Shown: positions 8,674 to 18,407, counted from the stretch's first letter. The stretch: DNA of 57,192 nt from Chloroflexota bacterium (GCA_009937635.1 JAACFF010000003.1:1-57192); one strand, 5' to 3'. Numbers and translations are program-made. The notes: generated by a model from the sequence alone, not told the origin.

Positions 8674-9117
8674 ATGCGACGCCCACTTATGCTTTGGCCC
8701 CTGGTTTTCTTTCTGCTGTTCCTGGCCCTGGGAGGCTTTGCCGGCGCCATTCCGCTGTTAATGGACCCCAGCGGCGAGTTACTCGGAATGGCTGAAGTCC
8801 TGCCGCTACTGCCTGTGCCCAATTTCATCCTACCGGGCCTGTTCCTGCTGGTCGTGATGGGGTTGTTTCCCCTGCTGTTGGCCTATGCCCTGGTTGCCCG
8901 CCCAGATTGGGCCCGGTTTAGCTCGTTACTACGATGGAGCAAACATTACTGGGCCTGGACGGCCACCCTTGTACTGGTGGTGATCATTGCCCTCTGGTTG
9001 ATCTATGAAGGCCTGTTGATCGGCTTCTTCCCCATCACCTATGTCACGGCCGTCTTGGGACTGTTGATACTCCTCTTTGCGCTGATGCCGGGCGTGCGAA
9101 AGTTTTATGCGAGTTGA
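8674..9117 (+). CDS. Membrane protein, unknown function
   Basis: 147 residues with four strongly hydrophobic segments (about 5-25, 45-72, 92-115 and 120-142). ATG 8674 is preceded by CAAAGGAGCACAAC, an excellent ribosome site. The longer reading from 8626 would overlap the previous gene and adds a polar, non-membrane start, so I reject it. No family was recognised. It is the last gene before the decayed insertion element. Confidence 0.6.
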   Translation: MRRPLMLWPLVFFLLFLALGGFAGAIPLLMDPSGELLGMAEVLPLLPVPNFILPGLFLLVVMGLFPLLLAYALVARPDWARFSSLLRWSKHYWAWTATLVLVVIIALWLIYEGLLIGFFPITYVTAVLGLLILLFALMPGVRKFYAS

Positions 9118-9202
9118 ATGCAACCTTCGAGGCCTACCTTACTGGCGCTATTTGCCAAGAGGTGTGTTTCAAATGCATTAAAGTAGTAGGCAGCCTCAGA
9201 TG

Positions 9203-10053
9203 GGTTCTGTTACAAAAAATCTTGAGCTCAAGTAACCTCTGCCGCTTTTTACCTAATTTATCTACAGATCAAGGCGCTTTGCATGGAAAACCCGTTCAAA
9301 TGGCGGCATTGCCAAGCTGAAATTATCCTTCTGACAGTCAGGTAGTATTTGAGAAATCCGCTCAGCTATCGAGATTTGGAGCAAATGATGACGGAACGAG
9401 GTTTATCACTGGATCACACCAACATCTACCGTTGGGTCCAGCGCTATGCGCCCGAACTCGATAAACGCAGTCGCCCATATTTGAAACAAACCAACGATTC
9501 CTGGTGGGTTGATGGGGCGTAAGTCAAAGTCAGAGGCAAGTCGATGTATCTCTATCGCGCTGTCGATTGAGGCGGCCAAACACTGGATTTCTTCCTGAAT
9601 CAGACCCGCAGCACTCGGGCAGCCAAGCGCATTTGCCGCAAAGTCTTAGGCAGACCGCACATCACTGCTGCACGAGTGATCAATGTCGATAAGAACCCAG
9701 CTAGATTGGCGCATTTCGCGATCTCAAGCGAAACAACCTACTGCCCAAGAAATGTAAGCGTAGACCCAGCCAGTACATGAACAACATCATTGAGCATGAT
9801 CATCGGTTTATGAAGCGCAAGATCAAGCCAGGTCTTAGGTTCTTCTCTTGCCCTACGTCTTAGCGAACAATTCAAGGTTAAGAAACAATGCACATGATTA
9901 GGAAGCGAAAAATTCGGGGAGCAGACAAAGGAAATATCCAAGCACAGAATCCGTTTGTTGCCGGACTGTTTGGCCTAGTCGCGTAAGCCAGAATTGGCTG
10001 TTTCGTTTCATCCTACCTGTTTGAAATCTGCTCCGATTATTTGCAACGGAACC
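9203..10053 (+). mobile_element. Degenerate IS6-family insertion element
   Basis: Left end GGTTCTGTTACAAA (9203-9216) and right end TTTGCAACGGAACC (10040-10053) are imperfect terminal inverted repeats (12 of 14 match). They enclose a broken IS6-type transposase. The 851-base length fits IS6/IS240 elements (roughly 800-880). The flanking 8-mers (CTCAGATG and GCCAGTCG) do not match, so no target duplication survives. The element is inert by itself. Confidence 0.8.
9283..9986 (+). pseudogene. IS6-family DDE transposase, inactivated
   Basis: Starting at ATG 9283, the reading gives NPFKWRHCQAEIILLTVR, then YLRNPLSYRDLEQMMTERGL, TNIYRWVQRYAPELDKRSRP and RVINVDKN. These are hallmarks of IS6/IS26-type transposases. 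In-frame stops occur at 9343 (in place of a conserved Trp), 9520, 9568, 9861 and 9879. The reading frame changes between about 9690 and 9774, after which NNIIEHDHRFMKRKIKPGL continues the family. The first DDE Asp lies next to the stop at 9520. The span of 704 bases is almost the intact length, so decay is by point mutation and indel. Confidence 0.85.
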
Positions 10054-10124
10054 GCCAGTCGCAGCATGAAAATATCGCCTTCATGCGAGTCAGATAAGCT
10101 CGACCGGCGAGTAAAAAATAACAT

Positions 10125-10153
10125 TTGACACCCCAACCCGCTGATTGTATAAT
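10125..10153 (+). promoter_or_regulatory. Consensus sigma-70-type promoter of the heme operon
   Basis: TTGACA (10125-10130), exactly 17 bases, then TATAAT (10148-10153). Both hexamers match the housekeeping consensus perfectly. Transcription would start near 10160, giving a leader of about 155 bases before hemN. It sits 72 bases outside the right end of the decayed IS6 element. Confidence 0.75.
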
Positions 10154-10315
10154 TCTTCACAATTACATAGATTTGCATAGAATTTTACAACTTTATCGCT
10201 CTTTATATCCCTGTCGTTGGTTCCGATTTCGTATAGTTTGCCTTTGCCGGCAGTGAAAACCGTGTCGGCCTGGTTTGGCTTTTCGATGGAGAACTGAAGA
10301 CCTTTGGAACTGTGT

Positions 10316-11671
10316 ATGAACACAACGGAACTCCTGGCCAAATACGATGTCCCGGCCCCGCGATATACCAGCTATCCCACCGTGCCCTATTGGACCGATG
10401 ATCCCACTTCAGGGCAGTGGCTTGCCGAACTAAACAAGACCTTCGATTCCAATCCGCAGACTGGCTGGTCGATCTATATCCACATTCCCTTCTGTGAATC
10501 CCTCTGTACATTCTGTGGCTGCAATACCTTTATCACCCGCAACCATAAGAATGAAACGACCTACACGGCCGCAATTCATAGCGAGTGGGAAACATACCTG
10601 AGCAGCGTTCCCTTATTAAAGGAAGCTCCCCTTCGCCAGATCCATCTGGGTGGGGGGACGCCCACCTTTTATTCTCCCGAAAACTTGCGCCTGCTCCTGC
10701 AGCCCATCTTAGATGGCGCTCAAATAGACCCGGCCTGGTTTGAAGGATCCATCGAGGTTGGTCCACGCTCGACTACCTCCGAACAACTACAGACCTTGCT
10801 CGAATTGGGTTTCCAGCGCATCAGCATGGGCGTTCAGGATTTTAACCCAGAGGTGCAGCGGTTGGTCAATCGCATTCAGCCCTATGAAATGACCCGCAAT
10901 TTGACCCTACTGGCGCGACAAATGGGTTTTGAGTCGGTCAACTATGATCTGATATACGGTTTGCCGGCCCAAACTGAGGATTCCTTTCGCCAGACGGCCG
11001 AAACAACCATCGCCCTACGCCCGGATCGCATCGCCCTCTACAGCTTCGCCTTTGTGCCCTGGATCAAAAAAGCACATCGGCTTTTCACCGAAGATGACCT
11101 GCCCAAAGGGGCGGAAAAACGCGCTTTGTACGAACTTGCGAGGGAGATGTTCCTGCAAGAGGGCTACGTAGAACTCGGCCTGGACCATTTTTCTTTGCCC
11201 ACCGACACCCTCTACGAGGCTTATGAAGCGGGCAACCTGCACCGCAACTTTATGGGCTATACCGACCAGCGTACCGAGGTCATGATTGGGCTGGGCGTCA
11301 GTTCTATTTCCGAAGCGCCCACCTGCTTCCATCAAAATGAGAAAGGTTTGAATGAGTACAAACGCCGGGTCCTGGCTGGCGAAGTTCCCACCTTACGTGG
11401 GCATTTACTGAACGAAGAGGATCGCCTGCACCGCGAGCAGATATTGCAATTTATGACCCAACAAGTGGTTGTTTTGAATGATGATGCGCAAACGGCCGAT
11501 GCCCGCGACTACTTGGGCGAGCTGCTCAACGACGGTCTGGTCAAATTCGAAGGCCGGCGCATGGAACTAACGGAACGAGGACGACCGTTTCTGCGCAACG
11601 CCGCCATGGCCCTGGACATGCGCCTGCGCCGCCACAAACCGCAGACGCGCACATTTTCCCAGGCAGTTTAA
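10316..11671 (+). CDS. hemN: Oxygen-independent coproporphyrinogen III oxidase
   Basis: A radical-SAM enzyme of 451 residues, the usual HemN length, that decarboxylates two propionates of coproporphyrinogen III to give protoporphyrinogen IX without oxygen. The motif IHIPFCESLCTFCGC places the Fe-S ligands at C60, C64 and C67, with the HemN-specific extra C69. HLGGGTPTFYSPENL, the GQRISMGVQDF-like stretch and YGLPAQTEDSF follow in family order, and the C-terminal HemN domain is present. ATG 10316 is preferred over TTG 10304 by alignment with the family start. It is the first gene of the operon, which suggests heme synthesis under low oxygen. Confidence 0.92.
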   Translation: MNTTELLAKYDVPAPRYTSYPTVPYWTDDPTSGQWLAELNKTFDSNPQTGWSIYIHIPFCESLCTFCGCNTFITRNHKNETTYTAAIHSEWETYLSSVPLLKEAPLRQIHLGGGTPTFYSPENLRLLLQPILDGAQIDPAWFEGSIEVGPRSTTSEQLQTLLELGFQRISMGVQDFNPEVQRLVNRIQPYEMTRNLTLLARQMGFESVNYDLIYGLPAQTEDSFRQTAETTIALRPDRIALYSFAFVPWIKKAHRLFTEDDLPKGAEKRALYELAREMFLQEGYVELGLDHFSLPTDTLYEAYEAGNLHRNFMGYTDQRTEVMIGLGVSSISEAPTCFHQNEKGLNEYKRRVLAGEVPTLRGHLLNEEDRLHREQILQFMTQQVVVLNDDAQTADARDYLGELLNDGLVKFEGRRMELTERGRPFLRNAAMALDMRLRRHKPQTRTFSQAV

Positions 11672-11679
11672 AGGCTGTT

Positions 11680-11714
11680 TACTGATTACTAACCAATGAT
11701 TACTGACTACTGAA
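11680..11714 (+). repeat. Tandem heptamer tract between hemN and hemA
   Basis: Five consecutive 7-base units read TACTGAT, TACTAAC, CAATGAT, TACTGAC, TACTGAA. The tract occupies the whole gap just before the hemA start and leaves no clear ribosome site. A comparable period-8 tract lies before hemL. Confidence 0.6.
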
Positions 11715-11717
11715 CTT

Positions 11718-13025
11718 ATGGAATCGGCACAAATCGCCCTCATCGGCCTCAGCTACCGTACTTCGCCAATCGTCATTCGCGAGCAATTGAGTTGTTCGGT
11801 GGCCACTTTGCCTCCATGTCTCCTTGGACCAAGCGGCCGTTTCCCCTCGATCAGTGAAATAGCTATCCTTTCAACCTGCAACCGGGTTGAGCTTTACGCG
11901 GCTGTTGAACCCCATCTCACCGGCACGCAGGAGTTATTGACTACATTACTAGCCGAGATAACCGGCGTAAACACGGCCGTTTTTGCCGAACACACTTACT
12001 TCCATACCGATCTAGATGCCGCTGATCATCTTTTGCGCGTAGCTACCGGGCTGGAATCATTGGTCTTAGGTGAACCACAAATACTGGGCCAGGTCACCAA
12101 TTCCTATATGAATGCCATTGAGGGCAAAACCATCGGTCCCGTGCTTACCGAGCTGTTCCGCGCCGCCATCCGCAGCGGCAAACGAGCCCGCACCGATACC
12201 AATATCAGCCACAACCCGATGAGCACCAGCACCATGGCCATTGCCCAGGCGCAAAAACTCGTCGGCGACCTCACCCATCTCAACTGCCTCATCATCGGCC
12301 TGGGCGAAATGGGCCGGCTTGCTTTCAAGAGGCTGCAGGCCCGTGGCGTGCAACACATCAGCCTCGTCAACCGTACCTATGAACGCGCCGCCAGCTTGGC
12401 GGGACAGAATGGCCATGTCGCCTATCGCTGGGATGATTTGCCGCTTGCCTTGACCAAAGCCGATATTGTTATCAGCGCCACCAGTGCAACCCAGGCCGTC
12501 ATTAGCGCGGATGATTTACGCCACATTATGGCTGACCGCCCCCATCGCCCTTTAATACTGCTGGACATTGCCGTCCCGCGCGACATATCGCCCGACGTTG
12601 GCCAGATCCCAGGCGTGACTCTTTGGGATGCTGACCAATTAAAAGGCAGCCTGGACGAGGCCTTGGCTGCCCGCCAACAGGAAGTCCCCAAGGTTGAGCA
12701 GATCATTGCCGCAGAAAGTGAGACTTTGATGGCTCAGCTACGCATGTTGGCCGTCAAACCAGTCATCGTGAACCTGCGCGAAAAAGCTGAAAACATCCGC
12801 CAGCACGAGCTTGAGCGCATGCTTAACCATCTTGGCGAAGTAGATGCAGAAACGATGCAGCAGTTACAATATTTCTCCCGTTCTCTTGTTAACAAATTGC
12901 TGCACGATCCCACAATTCGCCTCAAAATCAGGGCCAGCCATGACGAAGCGAACACGTACGCCGCCGCCATCAGCGACTTGTTTGCCCTGGATCCACAACC
13001 GGCCGCTGAGCTTAAGAATTCATGA
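11718..13025 (+). CDS. hemA: Glutamyl-tRNA reductase
   Basis: Catalyses the first step of the C5 route: NADPH-dependent reduction of glutamyl-tRNA(Glu) to glutamate-1-semialdehyde. The catalytic motif ILSTCNRVELYA puts the nucleophilic Cys at residue 54. GLESLVLGEPQILGQV follows in the substrate domain, then the Rossmann-type NADPH domain (IIGLGEMGRLAFKRL) and the C-terminal dimerisation helix. Length 435 is normal. The stop overlaps the hemC start by four bases (ATGA), so translation is likely coupled. The ATG at 11718 lacks a good ribosome site, the preceding bases being a heptamer repeat tract. Confidence 0.95.
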   Translation: MESAQIALIGLSYRTSPIVIREQLSCSVATLPPCLLGPSGRFPSISEIAILSTCNRVELYAAVEPHLTGTQELLTTLLAEITGVNTAVFAEHTYFHTDLDAADHLLRVATGLESLVLGEPQILGQVTNSYMNAIEGKTIGPVLTELFRAAIRSGKRARTDTNISHNPMSTSTMAIAQAQKLVGDLTHLNCLIIGLGEMGRLAFKRLQARGVQHISLVNRTYERAASLAGQNGHVAYRWDDLPLALTKADIVISATSATQAVISADDLRHIMADRPHRPLILLDIAVPRDISPDVGQIPGVTLWDADQLKGSLDEALAARQQEVPKVEQIIAAESETLMAQLRMLAVKPVIVNLREKAENIRQHELERMLNHLGEVDAETMQQLQYFSRSLVNKLLHDPTIRLKIRASHDEANTYAAAISDLFALDPQPAAELKNS

Positions 13026-13939
13026 CACAGTTGCAAACGATCATTATTGGCTCACGAACATCTTCGCTTGCCATGTGGCAAACCCGGCACATCATCGCTC
13101 AATTGCAAGAGGCATGGCCTGGTATACAATGCCAGGTCGAACCCTTTATCACCAAGGGGGACAAGACGCTAGACCAGCCATTGCCCCAGATTGGCGGTAA
13201 AGGGCTCTTTACCCTCGAGCTGGAAAATGCTCTACTAAACCATCACATCCATCTTGCCGTCCACTCTCTGAAAGACTTGCCTGTCGAAGATGCTCCTGGG
13301 CTGACTCTGGGTGCCATCATCGGCCGTGCCGATGTGCGCGACGTGCTCATCTCAGCCGCTGGGCACAGGCTAGGATCTTTGCCCCTGGGAGCGGTGGTTG
13401 GAACCAGCAGTTTGCGCCGCCAGGCCCAACTGTTATATGCGCGCCCTGATTTGCAAGTGCAATCCATTCGCGGCAACGTGGGAACCCGTATTCGCAAGGT
13501 GCACGAGGGTTTATACGACGCTACGATTCTGGCGGCAGCCGGCGTGACACGACTGAATCTGGAATACCACATTTCCCAGTGGCTGCCCTTGGATGTGATG
13601 CTGCCCGCGCCGGGGCAGGGGGCTCTAGGTGTGCAATGCCGCGCTGGAGATGAAGACACGTTAGCCTTGTTATCTGCCATTCACCAGCCTCCAGTAGCAG
13701 CAACCGTAACCGCCGAGCGTAGCTTTCTTCACCATCTGGGTGGAGGCTGCGCTACGCCAGTGGCTGCTCATGCTACAAACGAGAACAATCACCTGCGTCT
13801 CAGTGGCCTTGTTGCTGCGCTCAGCGACGGAAAGCAAATTCGTGTTGACGGCCACGGCGCGAACGGCTGGCAGTTGGGTGCTCGACTGGCCGAAGAGGCG
13901 CTCGCCTTAGGTGCGCGGGAGATATTGGCCCATGCCTGA
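13022..13939 (+). CDS. hemC: Hydroxymethylbilane synthase (porphobilinogen deaminase)
   Basis: Polymerises four porphobilinogen molecules into hydroxymethylbilane. The 305-residue protein contains the catalytic-Asp region HSLKDLP (D85), the cofactor-binding Arg cluster (GTSSLRRQAQ and SIRGNVGTR) and PGQGALGVQ. The cofactor-attachment loop LGGGCATPVAAH places the dipyrromethane Cys at 243. It overlaps hemA by four bases and hemD by eight. All key residues are present, so it should be active. Confidence 0.95.
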   Translation: MTQLQTIIIGSRTSSLAMWQTRHIIAQLQEAWPGIQCQVEPFITKGDKTLDQPLPQIGGKGLFTLELENALLNHHIHLAVHSLKDLPVEDAPGLTLGAIIGRADVRDVLISAAGHRLGSLPLGAVVGTSSLRRQAQLLYARPDLQVQSIRGNVGTRIRKVHEGLYDATILAAAGVTRLNLEYHISQWLPLDVMLPAPGQGALGVQCRAGDEDTLALLSAIHQPPVAATVTAERSFLHHLGGGCATPVAAHATNENNHLRLSGLVAALSDGKQIRVDGHGANGWQLGARLAEEALALGAREILAHA

Positions 13940-14702
13940 GCCCTCCCATGCCATACCGCAGGAGGGATTTCCGCGAGTCGTCGTCACGCGACGGGCCGAA
14001 CAGGCGCCTCCATTTTGCGACAAGTTGCGCGCCGCCGGTTTTACACCGCTCTGCTTTCCCACCATCCAGCTTGAGCCATTGCCGGCCTTGGCCTTGAATG
14101 GTGCCCTGGCCAAGATCGAAACCTTCGACTGGCTCCTTTTCAGCAGCGGCAACGCCATTGACTTTTTCTTCCGCCGCGTTCGTGAATTAAACTTGGCGCT
14201 GCGCCTGCCGCGCACGGCCGTCGTCGGTTCAGCCACGGCGCAAAAATTGGCTGAATACCATATCTACCCCGATTTTATGCCCCAGACCTTCACGGGAGAA
14301 GCGTTAGCCGCCGGATTGGGCGATCTGGCCGGACAACAGATCTTGCTGCCCCGCGCTCAGCTCGGCCGTCCGCAGATCGTGGCCAAATTGTGCAGCCAGG
14401 GGGCAGAAGTCACAGAAATACCGCTCTACAATACCGTGACGGCCGTTCCTACCCCTGGCGCACTCGAAAGATTGGCTGCAGGCTTCGACGCCATTACCTT
14501 CGCCAGCCCCTCTAGCGTGCGCGGCTTTTTGCATATCGCCGGGGCGAAGCCTATTGAGCCGGCCGTCGTCGCCTGTATTGGTCCTGTTACAGCGCAAACG
14601 GCCGTCGAAAATGGCCTAGCTGTTACCTTGATGCCCGATGAATACACCCTGGACGGTTTAGTCCAGGTACTAGCCCAACACTTTGCGAGGCAACCTTTGT
14701 AA
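13932..14702 (+). CDS. hemD: Uroporphyrinogen-III synthase
   Basis: Closes and inverts ring D of hydroxymethylbilane to form uroporphyrinogen III. The 256-residue sequence is divergent, as always in this family. It shows the two-lobed pattern: [22 protein letters not shown] at the start, [25 protein letters not shown], and in the second half [12 protein letters not shown] and [14 protein letters not shown] 13932 overlaps hemC by eight bases. The upstream GTG 13911 would extend the overlap to 29 bases and is less likely. Confidence 0.88.
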   Translation: MPEPSHAIPQEGFPRVVVTRRAEQAPPFCDKLRAAGFTPLCFPTIQLEPLPALALNGALAKIETFDWLLFSSGNAIDFFFRRVRELNLALRLPRTAVVGSATAQKLAEYHIYPDFMPQTFTGEALAAGLGDLAGQQILLPRAQLGRPQIVAKLCSQGAEVTEIPLYNTVTAVPTPGALERLAAGFDAITFASPSSVRGFLHIAGAKPIEPAVVACIGPVTAQTAVENGLAVTLMPDEYTLDGLVQVLAQHFARQPL

Positions 14703-14803
14703 ATTGCGCTAAGGACGCTGGTCGGCCAGAGTTTCAGCGGCAGAACCAAAAATATCTGCGATCATCTGCGTCCCTTAAAACCTTCTCCTGGAGAAACGAG
14801 AAA

Positions 14804-15823
14804 ATGAGCGATGCTCCAATCCCTGTCCCAACCATCCGCCCGCGCCGCCTGCGAACCTCCCCAGCGCTGCGCAGCATGGTGCGCGAGACCCATTTAACGC
14901 CGGCTGATTTCATCTACCCGCTATTTGTCACCCACGGTGCAGGAGTTCGCAATCCGATCCCCTCCATGCCCGGCGTTTTCCAGCTATCCGTCGACCAGTT
15001 GGCGGGCGAAGCGCGGCAAATGACGGCGCTCGGCATTCCCGCTGTGGTTTTGTTTGGCCTGCCCGCGCACAAGGACCCGGTGGGCCTGGAAAACTTCGCC
15101 GCCGATGGCATTGTGCAGCAGGCTATCGGGGAACTCAAATCGGCCGTTCCCGAACTCATCGTCATCACCGACGTCTGTCTTTGCGAATACACCGATCACG
15201 GCCACTGCGGGCTTCTCAGTACCCATGATCAACATCCTCACCTGGAGGCAGGTTACGTGCTCAACGACGAGACATTGCCCATCCTGGTCAAAGTTGCCCT
15301 CTCTCATGTGCAAGCAGGCGCCGATATTGTCGCTCCCAGCGGCATGATCGACAGCATGATCGCTGCCCTGCGCGCCGGTCTTGATACCCAGGATTTTGGG
15401 CACATTCCCATCATGTCTTACGCCGTTAAATACGCCTCCGCCTTCTATGGCCCATTTCGCGATGCGGCCGACGGCGCACCCCAATTTGGCGACCGCAAAA
15501 CGCACCAGATGGATCCCGCCAACAGCCGCGAGGCGCTGCGCGAAGCGCAGCTTGATATCGAAGAAGGCGCGGATTTCTTGATGGTCAAACCCGCGTTGCC
15601 TTATCTTGACATCATCCGCCAGCTCCACGATCATTACCCCGACTTGCCGCTAACTGCCTACAATGTCAGTGGCGAATACGCCATGCTCAAAGCCGCCGCC
15701 GCCAATGGCTGGCTGGACGAAGAACGTGTCGTTTTAGAAACCCTCACCGGCATAAAACGAGCCGGCGCCGATTTGATAATAACCTACCATGCCCCAGACG
15801 CCGCCAAATGGCTTGGCGCATAA
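14804..15823 (+). CDS. hemB: Delta-aminolevulinic acid dehydratase (porphobilinogen synthase)
   Basis: Condenses two 5-aminolevulinate molecules to porphobilinogen. Length 339 is normal. The Cys-rich zinc site [14 protein letters not shown] is present (C125, C127, C135), marking the zinc-dependent subclass rather than the Asp-rich magnesium type. The two active-site lysines are K209 ([17 protein letters not shown]) and K262 ([12 protein letters not shown]). A strong ribosome site (CTGGAGAAACGAG) precedes the ATG. The 101-base gap after hemD is not long enough to prove a separate promoter. Confidence 0.95.
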   Translation: MSDAPIPVPTIRPRRLRTSPALRSMVRETHLTPADFIYPLFVTHGAGVRNPIPSMPGVFQLSVDQLAGEARQMTALGIPAVVLFGLPAHKDPVGLENFAADGIVQQAIGELKSAVPELIVITDVCLCEYTDHGHCGLLSTHDQHPHLEAGYVLNDETLPILVKVALSHVQAGADIVAPSGMIDSMIAALRAGLDTQDFGHIPIMSYAVKYASAFYGPFRDAADGAPQFGDRKTHQMDPANSREALREAQLDIEEGADFLMVKPALPYLDIIRQLHDHYPDLPLTAYNVSGEYAMLKAAAANGWLDEERVVLETLTGIKRAGADLIITYHAPDAAKWLGA

Positions 15824-15827
15824 ATAC

Positions 15828-15878
15828 AAACCTCAGAGAGGTCTTGATGCATTCACTCGAGATACGTCTCTGAGGTTT
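15828..15878 (+). terminator. Long-loop hairpin between hemB and hemE
   Basis: AAACCTCAGAGA (15828-15839) and TCTCTGAGGTTT (15867-15878) are perfectly complementary over 12 bases, separated by 27 bases. It fills most of the hemB-hemE gap and ends 8 bases before the hemE start. It could attenuate, stabilise a processed mRNA end, or hide the hemE ribosome site. No T tract follows. Confidence 0.5.
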
Positions 15879-15886
15879 CACTTAAC

Positions 15887-16960
15887 ATGAAAATGAACAA
15901 TTCTATGAAAAACAACCTGGAAAAAACCTCTCCCTTTCTCCGAGCTTGCCGTCGCCAGGCGGTGCCTCACACACCTATCTGGCTGATGCGCCAGGCGGGA
16001 CGTTATATGCCTGAATACCGCGCTATCCGCGCCAAATATGGCATGTTGGAAGTGATGCGCACGCCGGAATTGGCCGCCGAAGTTACCTTGCAACCTATCG
16101 AAGCTTTTAGCATGGACGCCGCCATCATTTTCTCCGATATACTGCCGCCGCTCATTGGCATGGGCCTCGATCTTGAATTTGAGAAAGGGGTGGGCCCGGT
16201 CATCCATAACCCCATCAGTAGCACGGCCGATATCGAAAAACTCTCCACCCCAACTGCTGCAGAGAATATGCAGCCCACTTTGGATGCCATAAGTCTCGTC
16301 GCCGCCGAATTGACACCGCGCGGCATCCCGCTTATCGGTTTCTGTGGCGCGCCTTTTACCCTGGCCAGTTATGCTATTGAAGGCGGAGGATCCAAAACCT
16401 ACGCCAAGACCAAGGCCCTGATGTATTCTGAACCGGCCGCCTGGGATCAACTCATGCGCAAACTTGTGCGCGTGCAGGTTGATTATCTGCTCAAGCAAGT
16501 GGAGGCGGGCGCTTCAGCCCTGCAGGTATTCGACTCCTGGGCCGGTCTGGCCCTTGGATTGCAAGATTATGTGCGTTACGTCCAGCCCTACAACACCCTG
16601 CTCTTCCGAGAAGTCGCCCGCTCCAGCGCTCCTACCATCAACTTCAGCACCGGCACGGCCGTTTACCTGCATGAAGTTGCCGCTTGCGGTGGAGATGTGA
16701 TCGGCGTCGATTGGCGCTTGCCGCTGGACATGGCCTGGGAAATGATAGGCTTTGATCGTGCTGTCCAGGGCAATCTCGATCCTGTTGCCCTGCTCACCCC
16801 TTGGCCTGAGCTAAAAAGCCGTGTGGACGATGTGCTGGAGCGAGCAAACGGCCGTCTAGGCCACATCTTCAACCTCGGCCACGGCATATTCCCCAACGTC
16901 CCCGTCGACAATGTACGCCGTCTCGTAGAATACGTTCACGAAAAAACCAGCAACAACTAA
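15887..16960 (+). CDS. hemE: Uroporphyrinogen decarboxylase
   Basis: Removes four acetate carboxyls from uroporphyrinogen III to give coproporphyrinogen III. The 357-residue protein has the signature IWLMRQAGRYMPEYR with the substrate-binding Arg residues, then FSDILPPLIGMGL, GFCGAPFTLASYAIEGG and a C-terminal FNLGHGIFPNVPVDNV. Several Met codons lie at the start (15887, 15893, 15905). None has a clear ribosome site, and the hairpin at 15828-15878 ends just upstream. The product feeds HemN, encoded at the head of the same operon. Confidence 0.95.
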   Translation: MKMNNSMKNNLEKTSPFLRACRRQAVPHTPIWLMRQAGRYMPEYRAIRAKYGMLEVMRTPELAAEVTLQPIEAFSMDAAIIFSDILPPLIGMGLDLEFEKGVGPVIHNPISSTADIEKLSTPTAAENMQPTLDAISLVAAELTPRGIPLIGFCGAPFTLASYAIEGGGSKTYAKTKALMYSEPAAWDQLMRKLVRVQVDYLLKQVEAGASALQVFDSWAGLALGLQDYVRYVQPYNTLLFREVARSSAPTINFSTGTAVYLHEVAACGGDVIGVDWRLPLDMAWEMIGFDRAVQGNLDPVALLTPWPELKSRVDDVLERANGRLGHIFNLGHGIFPNVPVDNVRRLVEYVHEKTSNN

Positions 16961-17015
16961 AATAAAAATCCCCGTTCTGAGCGGCAGCGATTCAGGAGAG
17001 CTTTCCCAATAAACC

Positions 17016-17050
17016 ATTCACCTATTCAGAAATTCAGCAATTCACTAATT
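17016..17050 (+). repeat. Period-8 ATTCA repeat tract before hemL
   Basis: ATTCA begins at 17016, 17024, 17032 and 17040, exactly eight bases apart, with a decayed fifth unit (ATTTT) at 17048. It lies in the 146-base gap between hemE and hemL. It is similar in style, but not in sequence or period, to the heptamer tract before hemA. Confidence 0.55.
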
Positions 17051-17106
17051 TTCTTCTATGTGATTTCATCTGCATCCTGTCCAATAAGCGTAACCAAGAG
17101 GCTCCC

Positions 17107-18396
17107 ATGAACATCCAAAAATCAATCCAACTCTTCAATCAAGCCCAAAACCTCCTCCCTGGTGGAGTCGATTCCCCCGTGCGTGCCTTCCGCGCCGTTG
17201 GCGGCCAGCCCATTTTCTTCGATCGCGGTTCAGGCCCCAACCTTTTCGACGTTGACGGCAACCGCTACATCGATTACGTTCTCTCCTGGGGACCCCTGAT
17301 CCTCGGCCACGCCCACCCCCGCGTCGTCGCCGCCTTGCAAGAGGTCGTGGCCAGAGGCACCAGTTATGGCGCGCCTAGTCCGCTCGAAAACGAACTGGCC
17401 CGCCAGGTGATGGGACTTATGCCCCATATTGAACTGGTTCGTTTCGTCAACTCCGGCACTGAAGCCACCATGAGCGCCCTGCGCCTGGCCCGTGCCTACA
17501 CCGGCCGCAACAAGATCGTCAAATTCCAGGGCAACTACCATGGGCATGCTGATATGCTCCTGGTGCAAGCCGGTTCCGGCGTCGCCACCCTGGGTTTGCC
17601 CGACTCCCCTGGCGTGCCTGCCGCCACCGTGGCCGACACCGTCGTCGCCCCCTTCAACGATCTAGCGGCGGTGCAGCAACTATTTGTCCAATTCCCTGGC
17701 CAAATAGCGGCCGTTATCGTCGAACCAGTTGGTGGCAATATGGGCCTGGTGCCGCCGGTTGAGGGATTTCTCCAGGGACTACGCCAGGTCACGGCCGAAT
17801 CTGGCGCGTTGCTCATCTTTGATGAAGTGATGACCGGTTTCCGCGTCCATCCGGGTGGCGCGCAGACTCTTTATAATATCAAGCCCGACATCACCGCCTT
17901 GGGCAAAGTCATTGGCGGCGGTTTACCCGTCGGCGCCTACGGCGGGCGGCGCGAGATCATGGAAATGGTAGCCCCGGCAGGCCCCATGTACCAGGCCGGC
18001 ACCCTCTCCGGCAATCCCCTGGCCATGACTGCCGGCATCGAGACGCTGAAAATCATCCAGGAACCGGGGGTGTGGGAAGGGATGGAAGCGCGCGGCGTGC
18101 AGCTACTCGATGGACTATCAGCCGCCGCAGATGCGGCCGGCATCCCTATTCAGCCCGGCCGTGTGGGCACCATGTTCGGCTTCTTTTTCGCCGAAGAGCC
18201 GGTGACAGACTGGAACAGCGCCAGCAAATCCGACACCGATCGCTTCGCCGCTTATTTCCAGGCCATGCTCCAGCGCGGTATCTATATTGCCCCGTCCCAA
18301 TTTGAAGTGGGCTTTATGTCGGCCGTGCATGGAACCGAAGAAATTGAAGCCACCATCGCTGCCGCTGCCGGAGCATTCACCGCGCTGGCCAACTAG
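17107..18396 (+). CDS. hemL: Glutamate-1-semialdehyde 2,1-aminomutase
   Basis: A PLP enzyme that converts glutamate-1-semialdehyde, the HemA product, to 5-aminolevulinate. Length 429 is typical. The fold-type I aminotransferase motifs are present: [18 protein letters not shown] near residue 112, [11 protein letters not shown] with the PLP Asp at 239, and the Schiff-base lysine K267 in [18 protein letters not shown]. The ribosome site AAGAGG precedes the ATG by about 6 bases. As the last hem gene, it completes the ALA-forming pair with hemA. No ferrochelatase or protoporphyrinogen oxidase gene is in the window. Confidence 0.95.
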   Translation: MNIQKSIQLFNQAQNLLPGGVDSPVRAFRAVGGQPIFFDRGSGPNLFDVDGNRYIDYVLSWGPLILGHAHPRVVAALQEVVARGTSYGAPSPLENELARQVMGLMPHIELVRFVNSGTEATMSALRLARAYTGRNKIVKFQGNYHGHADMLLVQAGSGVATLGLPDSPGVPAATVADTVVAPFNDLAAVQQLFVQFPGQIAAVIVEPVGGNMGLVPPVEGFLQGLRQVTAESGALLIFDEVMTGFRVHPGGAQTLYNIKPDITALGKVIGGGLPVGAYGGRREIMEMVAPAGPMYQAGTLSGNPLAMTAGIETLKIIQEPGVWEGMEARGVQLLDGLSAAADAAGIPIQPGRVGTMFGFFFAEEPVTDWNSASKSDTDRFAAYFQAMLQRGIYIAPSQFEVGFMSAVHGTEEIEATIAAAAGAFTALAN

Positions 18397-18407
18397 ATTC
18401 AAACTCC

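Noticed and set aside
9738-9941. 67-codon minus-strand ORF inside the IS element
   Set aside because: Antisense to the transposase remnant, no independent evidence.
14984-15634. 216-codon minus-strand ORF opposite hemB
   Set aside because: It is the antisense of a conserved gene with all catalytic residues; the translated sequence matches no family I know.
15878-16498. 206-codon minus-strand ORF opposite hemE
   Set aside because: Shadow of hemE; length arises from GC-biased codon use.
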